Shown in pieces: positions 16,294-23,847 of a stretch of DNA of 64,000 nucleotides (its first letter is position 1; each line of letters starts with the position of its first letter). The DNA is from ZC4RG35 sp041747855 (GTDB lineage Bacteria; Actinomycetota; Acidimicrobiia; Spongiisociales; ZC4RG35). Made by a program: the position numbers and the translations under genes. The DNA lies in contig JBGTEJ010000017.1 of assembly GCA_041747855.1 (NCBI GenBank), positions 9,757 through 73,756 of the forward strand, given 5' to 3'. The notes beneath the pieces are model-generated. The model was not told where the DNA came from. It did no database searches and was given only the letters and a program-made list of their open reading frames with translations.

Positions 16294-16425
16294 TCACCGC
16301 TGTGCGCCGAGGTACACCGGCACCTCGACCGGTCTGACCTCTCCCCCGACCAACGCCACCGAATTGGTCGCGGCATACATGCGCCCAACACATGGGCGGA
16401 GGGCGGCGGTTTCTAGGGGGTCGAG
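16294..16425 (-). pseudogene. comM: Second comM 5' fragment with leader
   Basis: The ATG at 16380 begins MYAATNSVALVGGEVRPVEV and reaches a stop at codon 26. The leader to its right (16381-16425) shares GGCGGTTTCTAGGGGGTCGAG with the functional comM leader. It abuts the end of the enoyl-CoA hydratase gene. It is more diverged than the 9919-10117 copy, so it is probably the oldest remnant. It marks the position comM would occupy without the inserted blocks. Confidence 0.8.
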
Positions 16426-16435
16426 GTGGTCCGGG

Positions 16436-17215
16436 TCACTTTCCCCGCCACTCCGGGCGCCGCTTCTCGAGGAAGGCGAGGATCCCCTCGGCGGCGTCCT
16501 CGGTGCCGAGGACGATCGACTGGGACTGGCCCTCCCAACTCAGGGACTCCGAGAAACTCGACTCGAAGGAGGCGTCGAGGGCCTGTTTGGTGAACATCTG
16601 CGCCAGTGGGGCACCATCGAGAAAGCCGCGAGCAACTTCCAGGGCGCGTTCGGCGAGAGCATCGGGTTCTGCCATCTCGACCATCAGTCCCAGCCGGAGT
16701 GCCTCCTCGGCCTCCACCACCCGACCCGATAAGGCTAGCTCCTTGGCCCGCTGTAGACCGACGATCCTGGGAAGCAGCCAGGTCCCGCCGAAGTCGACGG
16801 TCAACCCTCTACGCACGAACAGCTCGGCGAATCGACTCCTGGTGGTCCCGATGACAACGTCGCACCCGAGGGCCAGGTTCATACCGGCGCCAACGGCCAC
16901 GCCGTCGACCGCGGCAATGGTCGGCTTGGTGGTGCGATGGAGGGCGGTGGCTGCCGCCTCGACGATCTTCATCAGGTTGTGACGGTCTGTGATCGAGGAG
17001 TAGTCGCCGATTCGATTCATGTCGAGATCGGCACCGGAACAGAAGTTCCCTTCTGCGCCGGTGACTACCAGCACCCGGGCTGACGACTGCTCGAAGTCGA
17101 CGAAGGCCTCCCTGAGGTCGGACCATCCGTCGTGGGGTATCGCGTTACGTCTGTCGGGACGGTTGAGAGTCAGACGTCGGACTTCATCCAGATCTTCGAC
17201 TTGGAGCCAGCTCAC
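16436..17215 (-). CDS. Enoyl-CoA hydratase/isomerase family protein
   Basis: A 259-residue crotonase-fold enzyme. It has the LNRPDRRNAI start, the CoA-binding/oxyanion segment GAEGNFCSGADL, AAVDGVAVGAGMNLALGCD, and a C-terminal KQALDASFESS helix. GTG start. The family hydrates 2-enoyl-CoA or isomerises acyl-CoAs in beta-oxidation and related routes. One of the two usual catalytic glutamates is not obvious at the first position (CSGADL), so a non-hydratase crotonase activity is possible. It lies directly upstream of the comM remnant. Confidence 0.85.
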   Translation of the reverse strand: MSWLQVEDLDEVRRLTLNRPDRRNAIPHDGWSDLREAFVDFEQSSARVLVVTGAEGNFCSGADLDMNRIGDYSSITDRHNLMKIVEAAATALHRTTKPTIAAVDGVAVGAGMNLALGCDVVIGTTRSRFAELFVRRGLTVDFGGTWLLPRIVGLQRAKELALSGRVVEAEEALRLGLMVEMAEPDALAERALEVARGFLDGAPLAQMFTKQALDASFESSFSESLSWEGQSQSIVLGTEDAAEGILAFLEKRRPEWRGK

Positions 17216-17262
17216 GGGGGCACAGTACCTGCGGGGAGTTGGGTCCGGCTAAAGGTCCACTA

Positions 17263-17445
17263 TCACTTGCCGTAGAGACGCCGTTGCTCCTTGTACCAAC
17301 ACCCGTGATGCCAGTGCCGTCGCAGGTCGGGTTCGTCGACGGGCACGACAACCAGGTGGAACGTGCCCGGTGGGATGGTGTTGTCACATCCTGGACAGAT
17401 GTACTCCTTGCGGGCCTGGTAGGGCTGCACCGGGGTGACTATCAC
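17263..17445 (-). CDS. Conserved actinobacterial zinc-ribbon-like small protein
   Basis: A GTG at 17445 overlaps the upstream stop as GTGA, so I prefer it to the TTG at 17463. The 60-residue product has CPGC at its N-terminus and a C-terminal HWHHGCW, a plausible four-ligand Zn site. Similar small proteins are widespread in actinobacteria and often annotated loosely as ATP/GTP-binding. I infer no function. It is coupled to the adjacent 37-residue membrane peptide. Confidence 0.7.
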   Translation of the reverse strand: MIVTPVQPYQARKEYICPGCDNTIPPGTFHLVVVPVDEPDLRRHWHHGCWYKEQRRLYGK

Positions 17446-17555
17446 GTCGGTAACAGGGCCCAAACCACTACCGCCAGGGTGGCCACGATGGCAACCACCA
17501 CCATGACCACGTCGATCACACCTCGCTGTTGTTTGCGGAACGGATTGAATCCCAC
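17442..17555 (-). CDS. Conserved 37-residue single-pass membrane protein
   Basis: The short frame starts with GTG at 17555 and reads MGFNPFRKQQRG, then one hydrophobic helix (VVMVVVAIVATLAVVVWAL) ending LLPT. The MGFNPfR start followed by a transmembrane segment ending VVWA is a pattern I recall from small actinobacterial proteins. The stop overlaps the GTG of the zinc-ribbon gene by 4 nt, which supports both being real. Confidence 0.65.
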   Translation of the reverse strand: MGFNPFRKQQRGVIDVVMVVVAIVATLAVVVWALLPT

Positions 17556-17591
17556 GGGATCACGGTAACGCAGTACCCCACAGTGTTCGGT

Positions 17592-18356
17592 TCAGGCGTC
17601 TCTCCGCGACAGACCCAACCAGGTCAGGAAAAAGGCCAACGCGGTCCATCCGGCGAGGACCGCCAGAGCGTGGCCCGAGCTGATCCCGGAGCCGGGGAAG
17701 ACGTCAGACAGAGGCCCGTCGACGAAGTGGCCGAAGAGGGCGTTGCTGGCCATAAACAGCGAGATGTTCTGGTATGTCGCCCAGAATCCGATTATCTGGT
17801 CGAGGAAGAGGAAACCGATGCCGACACCGATGGCTGGCCCCACGGACCGGATCAGGGCGACCGCGGCCAGACCCAGGGCGGTCCACACCAACGCCACCGC
17901 ACCGAGACGCCAGGCGAGGTCGAGCCACTCCAAGGGTGTCGGCCCACCGGACCCGATACCCCAGATGGTGGTCATCACCGCGAACACGCCCGTTCCCACG
18001 ACGTAGGCCAGCCAGCTGGCGAGGGTGAACATGGTGAGTCGGGCGGAGACATGTCTCAGCTTCGAGGGGTTCCTGGTCAGTGAGGTGGCCCACACCGTGG
18101 AGGCGAGCTCGCTTCCGAGGAGGACGACACCGAGGATCATCGGGAACCAGGTCTGTGTCGCCACCTGCTGGGCCCCGAAGATATAGGCGAACGGCCGCGG
18201 TACCAGTGGTACCCCCTCGGCCAAGTCCGGGAAGTTCTGGGCGAAGACGATGAAGAAGAATCCGAGCATCAGGGTGAGGGCGACCAACGCCCCCAGCATG
18301 ATCGGGTAGAGCTTGCGACGACTCAGCTTGAGGTATTCGGCGTGGAGCAAGCTCAT
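17592..18356 (-). CDS. ABC-2 type transporter permease
   Basis: A 254-residue membrane protein beginning LLHAEYLKLSRRKLYPI and containing about six hydrophobic segments (LGALVALTLMLGFFFIVF; PMILGVVLLGSEL; ALVWTALGLAAVALI; AVLAGWTALAFFLTWLGL). The ATG overlaps the ATPase stop as ATGA, so the two form one exporter. The substrate is not evident. ABC-2 pairs of this kind often export lipids, antibiotics or peptides. Confidence 0.88.
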   Translation of the reverse strand: MSLLHAEYLKLSRRKLYPIMLGALVALTLMLGFFFIVFAQNFPDLAEGVPLVPRPFAYIFGAQQVATQTWFPMILGVVLLGSELASTVWATSLTRNPSKLRHVSARLTMFTLASWLAYVVGTGVFAVMTTIWGIGSGGPTPLEWLDLAWRLGAVALVWTALGLAAVALIRSVGPAIGVGIGFLFLDQIIGFWATYQNISLFMASNALFGHFVDGPLSDVFPGSGISSGHALAVLAGWTALAFFLTWLGLSRRDA

Positions 18357-19246
18357 GACTCCTCCCCGTTGCCGGTCATACCGAGGAAGGCGCGCTCTAG
18401 CGAGGTCCGCTCCTGTCTCACCTCATTGGGGTAGATGCCTGCCTTGGCCAATGCTTCAACGATGGATGAACCCTCGGTCCCTGCCACCGTGAGGGCGTCG
18501 CCGTCCCTCCTGGCCTCCATCCCCACTGCGATGAGGACAGTCATCGCACGATCGGGGTCGGTGACGACCACTCTCGTCGTACTCGAGCCCAGCATCGACT
18601 CGAGCGTGCCCTGTGTCACCAGCCGGCCCTGGTTGATCACGATCACATAATCGGCAAGGGCCTCCACATCGCTCAGGTTGTGACTGGAGATGACCACGGT
18701 CTTGCCGGCGTCCGCCAATTGGCGGAGCTTGGCCTTGAAGACGTGCTGCCCGGCAGGGTCGAGTCCGTCTAAAGGCTCGTCGAGTATCAGCAGGTCGGGG
18801 TCTCCGAGCATTGCGGCGGCGAGAGCGAGACGTTGACGCATCCCCTTCGAATACTGGCCGACCTGTCGTCGGGCGTCGGCGGTGAGCCCGACGAACTCGA
18901 GCATCTCGCCGATCCGCTCATGACCAAAACCCAGGGTGTCGGCGGCGACCTTCAGGTTCACGGTCCCGGAGAGTGGCCGGATCAGTCCGGGCTCCTCGAC
19001 GATCACACCGATTCTCTTGGTGATCCGGGGCAGATCGTCGGGACTTGGCATCCCGAGGATCTCCATCGACCCTTCATCGGGGCGGGTGAGTCCGAGAAGG
19101 GAGCGGAAAGTCGTGGTCTTCCCCGAGCCGTTCGGGCCGAGGAACCCGGTCACCTGGCCGGAGGGAATCTCGAAGTCGAGTCCCTGTAACGCCTTGGTGG
19201 TCTTGTAGGACTTGACCAGTCCCGAAACCTGGATCGCCGGGTTCAT
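18353..19246 (-). CDS. ABC transporter ATP-binding protein
   Basis: The ATPase has Walker A GPNGSGKTT, the signature YSKGMRQRLALA, Walker B LLILDEPLDGLDP and the H-loop VVISSHNLSDVE. The start is uncertain: TTG at 19258 or ATG at 19246 (MNPAIQVSGLVKSYK). I use the ATG because family members begin just before this strand. The roughly 70-residue C-terminal extension is typical of ABC-2 export ATPases. It is co-translated with the permease. Confidence 0.9.
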   Translation of the reverse strand: MNPAIQVSGLVKSYKTTKALQGLDFEIPSGQVTGFLGPNGSGKTTTFRSLLGLTRPDEGSMEILGMPSPDDLPRITKRIGVIVEEPGLIRPLSGTVNLKVAADTLGFGHERIGEMLEFVGLTADARRQVGQYSKGMRQRLALAAAMLGDPDLLILDEPLDGLDPAGQHVFKAKLRQLADAGKTVVISSHNLSDVEALADYVIVINQGRLVTQGTLESMLGSSTTRVVVTDPDRAMTVLIAVGMEARRDGDALTVAGTEGSSIVEALAKAGIYPNEVRQERTSLERAFLGMTGNGEES

Positions 19247-19280
19247 ATTCTTGAGCAATCAGTCTGTGGTTTGGTACGGG

Positions 19281-19604
19281 TCAAAACGCGCCCGGAATCC
19301 AGTGGACATCCATGCCGGCGAGGTCCATGCGCACCCCGACCACATCGAAGCGATCGGCCCCCACTTCTCTGGCCAGACTCGACGCCTGCGAGCGTTTCGC
19401 ATTGTCGGCGGCGTCGACCGGGTCGGGACCACCAACTCTGGTGCGCACCTCGACCGCCACTTTCTGTGACCCGTCGACCGCAAGCAGGTCCAACTCGCCA
19501 CGACCGACCCGCACATTGGTGGCCACGATACGGAGACCCTTGTCCTCCAGGAACCAGCGGGCAAGACCCTCACCGGTACGCCCAACTTCGAGCCGTGCGG
19601 TCAC
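19281..19604 (-). CDS. YraN/UPF0102 family endonuclease-like protein
   Basis: A 107-residue protein with the restriction-endonuclease-like core of UPF0102: GRTGEGLARWFLEDKG, then RGELDLLAVD and VAVEVRTR. The GTG start overlaps the DUF2469 stop by 4 nt. In actinobacteria this gene normally sits directly before comM-dprA. Here more than 11 kb separates it from comM, a measure of how much has accumulated between them. Function unclear, possibly DNA processing. Confidence 0.88.
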   Translation of the reverse strand: MTARLEVGRTGEGLARWFLEDKGLRIVATNVRVGRGELDLLAVDGSQKVAVEVRTRVGGPDPVDAADNAKRSQASSLAREVGADRFDVVGVRMDLAGMDVHWIPGAF

Positions 19605-19897
19605 AACGAGACTTCTGCCTGTTCCAGTTGCTCGACGTTCACGTCACGGAAGGTGAGCACCTGGACCGTCTTGAGGAACCGGGCCGGACGGAACATGTCC
19701 CAGACCCAGGCGTCCTCCATTTGGACCTCGAAATAGAGCGAGCCGTTGGCATCTCGAACCGCGACATCGACCTTGTTGGCCAGATAGAACCGCCGCTCCG
19801 TCTCCACCACGTACTTGAACATGGGAAGGACGTCGTGATACTCCTTGTAGAGCTTCAGCTCCACTTCGGACTCGTAACGCTCCAGATCTTCTTCCAT
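19601..19897 (-). CDS. DUF2469 domain protein
   Basis: A 98-residue actinobacterial signature protein (DUF2469). The conserved ELKLYKEYHDVLPMFKYVVE, RRFYLANKVD, YFEVQMEDAWVWDM and RPARFLKTVQVLTF segments are present. It is usually encoded after rnhB and before yraN. rnhB itself is absent here. Function unknown. Its presence supports placement in Actinomycetota. Confidence 0.9.
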   Translation of the reverse strand: MEEDLERYESEVELKLYKEYHDVLPMFKYVVETERRFYLANKVDVAVRDANGSLYFEVQMEDAWVWDMFRPARFLKTVQVLTFRDVNVEQLEQAEVSL

Positions 19898-19985
19898 CGT
19901 CCCTCGACTCTCTATCTGCGCCGATCTTATGGCCGCCCCGACTGTTAGGTAATGCCGGAGGGCCAGTCAACCCGACCGGTTGAAC

Positions 19986-21500
19986 TTACGGCGTGATCAA
20001 ATCGGGTGCTACTACCTCATCCTCCGGACGGCTCCGCCCGAAGAAGTACCAGACCACTACAGCAACAACGCAGTAGGCGACGAAGATCCCCACCCAGGCT
20101 GTGAATGACCCGCTGATCTCGGACCAGCTGGCCGGTAATGGGATGACGATGAGCATGAACACTGTCAGCGCCACCACGTAGGCAAGTATCCAAATCTTCT
20201 TGCTCCAGCGGAAGATGACACCCCCATCCGTGACCGCCATCGGAAACAGGGCAATCGGCAATGCGGCGAGAGTGGCAACAGCCAGACCGCCGAAGGTCTC
20301 CACGACAAACAAGGTCAAGAATCCGCCTTCTGCGGGCGTGGCTCCCCCCAGGACGCTGTAGACAACCCACGCACCCAAACCCACTACGAGCCCGTAGGTG
20401 CACCCGAGCAGCCCGATCCGGGCTTCGCGACCTCGACTCATCTCGCGGGCAAATACCAGCCCGAAGACAAATCCGAAGACGATTCCCGGTTCGAACCCGA
20501 CGAGACGGGACAACACGACGCTGGCCACGACGATCACCAGAGAGCTCATCTTGAAGGTGACTTGCGGTTGGGACTCCTCCTCCTGATCCCGAACCAACCG
20601 ACCCACCAACCACAGCCCGAGGACTGATTCGATGAAGATCGCGACCGTCAGACTCAATCCCAAACGGAGCGAGCCCGGATTCAACCCGAACTTCGGATCG
20701 ACGAACCCCGAGATAACCGCCGTCAGAACAAGGCCGGCCACGACGAGAGCGCGACCACTGATCCCGACAGCCGACCGGCGCCGTCGTAGCCTGCTCATGA
20801 AGCCGGACCACCGGTCGGCGTTGGCCGAGACGGTCGCATCCAGCAGGGTCTGGGGCAGCATCACGAGCGCCACCAGCACCATCGAGGCGACCCCCGCCGC
20901 CGCCACTCGGGCCGGGGTTATGTCGAGTTCTTGCATCCTGGGCAAAGACGAGATCACCGACGGCGTGGCGGCCTCGAATCTCACTCCCAACGTAGTCCAG
21001 GGTCTGGGTCGCACATCAGGATGCGCACAGAGGTCATTGGCCTCTTCCAAGCGCTGGAGCAGAGCGTCGGGGGCAGTGGTTTCGGTTCGCTCGGTCACAT
21101 CCCAGTTGTCGGACCACCTGGCCACCGCCTCGTGATGGCCGTAGGTCCACCGACCGTCCAGAGAGGCAGCCCCGTTGGTGTCCACGAGTCGAAACTGGAC
21201 CGAGCCCGCATCGCTTGGAGGATTCCTGCTGGGGACTTCGCACCACCAGCCCTGGATCGTGGCCCCTTCCATCCATCCCACGATCACACCGGAGTCGTGG
21301 GTGTAGGCGGCGGTGACGAATCCGTCGGGGTCGACACGGAAGATGATGTCACCCCAGTCGCCCACCCAGTAACCGCTGATCCGATCGGCGAACTCAGATG
21401 GATCCTCGATGTATCGGCTGCCCGCAGGCGGATCGTCCCACTCGTCGGGTGCACCCAAAGCTGGAGCAACGCCTGCTCCAATCCAGATTCCGACGAACAT
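19986..21500 (-). CDS. Multi-pass membrane protein with secreted N-terminal domain, unknown
   Basis: A 504-residue protein. A hydrophobic N-terminal signal (MFVGIWIGAGVAPALG) is followed by about 170 residues predicted to be outside the membrane, including a beta-rich YWVGDWGDIIFRVDPDG part. About nine hydrophobic helices follow, with a long GLNPGSLRLGLSLTVAIF segment and an Arg-containing loop RLVRDQEEESQP. The start lies 35 nt after lepB. No catalytic motif was recognised. Co-transcription with lepB/rplS suggests an envelope role, but this is inference. Confidence 0.7.
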   Translation of the reverse strand: MFVGIWIGAGVAPALGAPDEWDDPPAGSRYIEDPSEFADRISGYWVGDWGDIIFRVDPDGFVTAAYTHDSGVIVGWMEGATIQGWWCEVPSRNPPSDAGSVQFRLVDTNGAASLDGRWTYGHHEAVARWSDNWDVTERTETTAPDALLQRLEEANDLCAHPDVRPRPWTTLGVRFEAATPSVISSLPRMQELDITPARVAAAGVASMVLVALVMLPQTLLDATVSANADRWSGFMSRLRRRRSAVGISGRALVVAGLVLTAVISGFVDPKFGLNPGSLRLGLSLTVAIFIESVLGLWLVGRLVRDQEEESQPQVTFKMSSLVIVVASVVLSRLVGFEPGIVFGFVFGLVFAREMSRGREARIGLLGCTYGLVVGLGAWVVYSVLGGATPAEGGFLTLFVVETFGGLAVATLAALPIALFPMAVTDGGVIFRWSKKIWILAYVVALTVFMLIVIPLPASWSEISGSFTAWVGIFVAYCVVAVVVWYFFGRSRPEDEVVAPDLITP

Positions 21501-21535
21501 CAGGATGAGAAGGGAGCGGCGTTGTGTGGTCGTTT

Positions 21536-22201
21536 CTACAAACCCCCGAAGCGGGAGGCGGGCCAGATTACCCAGAACGCCTTGCCGATCACGTCTTCCA
21601 CCGGGACAGGCCCGAAACTTCGCGAGTCGTGGCTGAACTGACGGTTGTCTCCCATCACGAAGATCTCTCCTTCAGCAAGAGTGACAGGCCCCGTGTCCGG
21701 CATACGGGTGCCATTCGGAAGGTAGGGCTCATCGATGGGGACCCCGTCGATCAGAACACGGTTGTCCCGGATGGAGAAGGTCTCCCCAGGGAGGGCGATG
21801 ACCCGTTTAATCAGGTCGTCAAAACCACGGGTCCTGATGCCTATCGCCTCCATCACCGACCTGACTACAGCTTGAGGAAGGGTCTCTTCGACGTCGGGGG
21901 CGGCGGGGTCGCGGAACACAACGATGTCGCCCCGGTTCACCTCGCTGAAGTTCATCACCAGCTTGTTGACCATGACCCGATCGTCGATCTCAATGGTGGG
22001 GACCATCGATGGTGTCGGGATCCAGAAGGGCTGAATCAGAAAGGTTTTGATGACGACGGCTATTGCCAGGGCGGTGAGAAGAAGACCCGGAAGCTCGATC
22101 CAGAACGAGGGTCGCTTCTTCTCGGCCTGCCCTTCGGACTCTCGGTCTCCCTCGATCTCCCCCGGATCGTCGACAGGCTCTTCAGGCAGGTACGGGATCA
22201 G
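21536..22201 (-). CDS. lepB: Signal peptidase I, probable CTG start
   Basis: The catalytic parts are clear: Ser in IPTPSMVPTI, Lys in LIKRVIALPGE, and box GDNRQFSHDSRSFGPV. The first ATG (22006) would be the Met of SMVPT and would remove the catalytic Ser and the membrane anchor, so it cannot be the start. Upstream in frame lie TFLIQPFW, a transmembrane helix (LLLTALAIAVVIKTF) and an acidic cytoplasmic tail, but no ATG, GTG or TTG before an in-frame stop. A CTG at 22201 overlaps the rplS stop as CTGA and has AAGGAG 8 nt upstream. The product is 221 residues. Confidence 0.85.
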   Translation of the reverse strand: MIPYLPEEPVDDPGEIEGDRESEGQAEKKRPSFWIELPGLLLTALAIAVVIKTFLIQPFWIPTPSMVPTIEIDDRVMVNKLVMNFSEVNRGDIVVFRDPAAPDVEETLPQAVVRSVMEAIGIRTRGFDDLIKRVIALPGETFSIRDNRVLIDGVPIDEPYLPNGTRMPDTGPVTLAEGEIFVMGDNRQFSHDSRSFGPVPVEDVIGKAFWVIWPASRFGGL

Positions 22202-22542
22202 TCGCGGAGCTCCTTGATTCGGGCGGCCTTGCCGACCCGGTCACGGAGGTAGTAGAGCTTGGAACGACGGACATCTCCGCGGCGAGTGACTTCGATCTTC
22301 TGGATGATCGGGGAGTGCAGCGGGAACACTCGCTCGACTCCGACACCGAAGCTGATCTTGCGGACCGTGAACGAGGCACGCACCCCTTCACCGTTCCGTG
22401 CGATGACCACACCTTCGAAAATCTGGACCCGCTCACGGCCACCTTCGACCACACGCACATGGACTTTGAGGGTGTCGCCTGACCGGAATTCGGGGAGGTC
22501 GTCGCGAACGTGCGCGCCTTCGACAGCTTGAAGATCGTTCAT
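22198..22542 (-). CDS. rplS: 50S ribosomal protein L19
   Basis: A 114-residue L19: FRSGDTLKVHVRVVEG, RVQIFEGVVIARNG, VRKISFGVGVERVFPLHSP and RRGDVRRSKLYYLRDR are all conserved. The length is normal. It follows trmD as in most bacteria and overlaps lepB by 4 nt. The 57-nt gap to trmD holds no recognised leader. Confidence 0.97.
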   Translation of the reverse strand: MNDLQAVEGAHVRDDLPEFRSGDTLKVHVRVVEGGRERVQIFEGVVIARNGEGVRASFTVRKISFGVGVERVFPLHSPIIQKIEVTRRGDVRRSKLYYLRDRVGKAARIKELRD

Positions 22543-22599
22543 GAGAAACTCCTGAGAACCTGCGGGGTGGACGCTGTGGCCCCGGATCCGTGAAGTGTA

Positions 22600-23283
22600 T
22601 CAGGTCTCGGTTTCACTGCCATTCGCCAGTAGGTCGGGGCGCCGCTCCCTGGTCCGACGCTCCCTCTGGTCGGCACGCCACTGCTCGATCCGTCCGTGAT
22701 CTCCACTGAGCAGCACTTCGGGGACGGTCCATCCGCCGAAGTCGGCTGGTCGGGTGTAGACCGGCTCTTCGAGGAGACCGTCCCTGAAAGACTCCCTCTC
22801 GGTCGATTCAGGGTTGCCGACCACGCCGGGTAGAAGTCTGGCGATCCCTTCGATGGCAGCGGCCGCTGCCACCTCTCCCCCGGCCAGCACGTAGTCGCCA
22901 AGACTGACCTCCTCGTCGATGAAATTGTCGATCACACGCTGGTCGACCCCTTCGTAGCGTCCGCACACGAAGGTGATCTCCGGCAGTCCCGCCCAGCGGT
23001 CGAGAGTTTTCTGGGTCATAGGGGTACCCGAAGGGGTGAACAGGACCCGATGGGTGTGCGACAACGGTTCGAGAGCTTTGGCCAGTGGCTCGACCATCAT
23101 CACCATCCCCGGGCCACCACCAAAGGGCGAATCGTCGAGTTGCTGGTGTCGTCCCAGACCGTATTGTCGGAGGTCGACGAGTTCTGCGGTCAGGGCGCCA
23201 TCGGCGATAGCTCTGGACACGATGGAAACACTCAATGGCCCTTCGAACCACTCCGGGAACATGGTGACGACGTTGATCTTCAC
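22600..23283 (-). CDS. trmD: tRNA (guanine37-N1)-methyltransferase
   Basis: A 227-residue TrmD of the SPOUT knot family. The N-terminus reads VVTMFPEWFEGPLSVSIVSRA. The GGGPGMVMMVEPL, FTPSGTPMTQ, FVCGRYEGVDQRV and SLGDYVLAGGE segments form the SAM-binding trefoil knot and substrate site. It methylates G37 of tRNAs to prevent frameshifting. GTG start. Part of the rpsP-to-lepB cluster, though a thiolase, two lipoproteins and a coiled-coil gene separate it from rimM. Confidence 0.96.
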   Translation of the reverse strand: MKINVVTMFPEWFEGPLSVSIVSRAIADGALTAELVDLRQYGLGRHQQLDDSPFGGGPGMVMMVEPLAKALEPLSHTHRVLFTPSGTPMTQKTLDRWAGLPEITFVCGRYEGVDQRVIDNFIDEEVSLGDYVLAGGEVAAAAAIEGIARLLPGVVGNPESTERESFRDGLLEEPVYTRPADFGGWTVPEVLLSGDHGRIEQWRADQRERRTRERRPDLLANGSETET

Positions 23284-23334
23284 CGGAACAGGGTAAAGAC
23301 TTCTTCTCCTGGTGGACTCGCCGCAGCGCAGAGT

Positions 23335-23769
23335 TCAGCGGATCAGGATGGTGATGATGGCCGAGAAGATCCCGGCGAGCACCGTGACCGAAGCCACCAC
23401 CGCCCAGACGATGGTCTTGTAGAGGCCTTGAAGTTGCTCCCCGAAACTGCCGAGGCGGTCGTCCACCCGCTCGAAGCGAGCATCCATCCTCTCGAACCGA
23501 GCATCGAATCGGTCCAAGCGGGCATCGATTCGGTCGAAACGGGCATCGATTCCGTCCAACCGATCATCGACACGGTCGAACCGGTCATCGACTCTGTCGA
23601 ACCTTCCATCGACGCGGTCGAAGCGACGGTCTAGGGCCGCTATGGCGTCCTTCAGTTCTAGAACATCAGCTCTGGTGCTGAATCCGGTCATGAGTGTTTC
23701 CGCGTGCTCGGGACCGAGGACTTCACCCAGACGAGTATAGAGACCGAGCCAATTTGCTTCTGAAGTCAC
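23335..23769 (-). CDS. Coiled-coil protein with C-terminal membrane anchor
   Basis: A 144-residue protein. The N-terminus (LYTRLGEVLGPEHAETLM) resembles that of the three tandem genes at 34831-35871. The middle is about ten RFDRVDD/ARFDRID heptads forming a long amphipathic coil. The C-terminus is one transmembrane helix (IVWAVVASVTVLAGIFSAI). This architecture resembles DUF1640/CCDC90-like membrane-anchored coils. GTG start. It lies between trmD and the thiolase with no functional link evident. Confidence 0.75.
   Translation of the reverse strand: MTSEANWLGLYTRLGEVLGPEHAETLMTGFSTRADVLELKDAIAALDRRFDRVDGRFDRVDDRFDRVDDRLDGIDARFDRIDARLDRFDARFERMDARFERVDDRLGSFGEQLQGLYKTIVWAVVASVTVLAGIFSAIITILIR
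23470..23640. repeat. Degenerate 21-nt tandem repeat within coiled-coil gene
   Basis: The heptad-coding region consists of about eight imperfect 21-nt units related to CGGTCGAACCGGTCATCGAC. The unit number probably varies between strains through slippage, which would change coil length by whole heptads without breaking the frame. Confidence 0.65.
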
Positions 23770-23847
23770 AGTGCTTACCTACAGGGCCTAGACCCAGACT
23801 TCAAGACCCTTGCCGAGCCGAACCAACAGCCCGGAGTCGTCGTCGGG

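Noticed and set aside
16187..16393. N-terminal extension of the large metalloprotease-like gene
   Set aside because: The extension reads through the comM fragment in the wrong frame. The signal sequence begins at ATG 16186.
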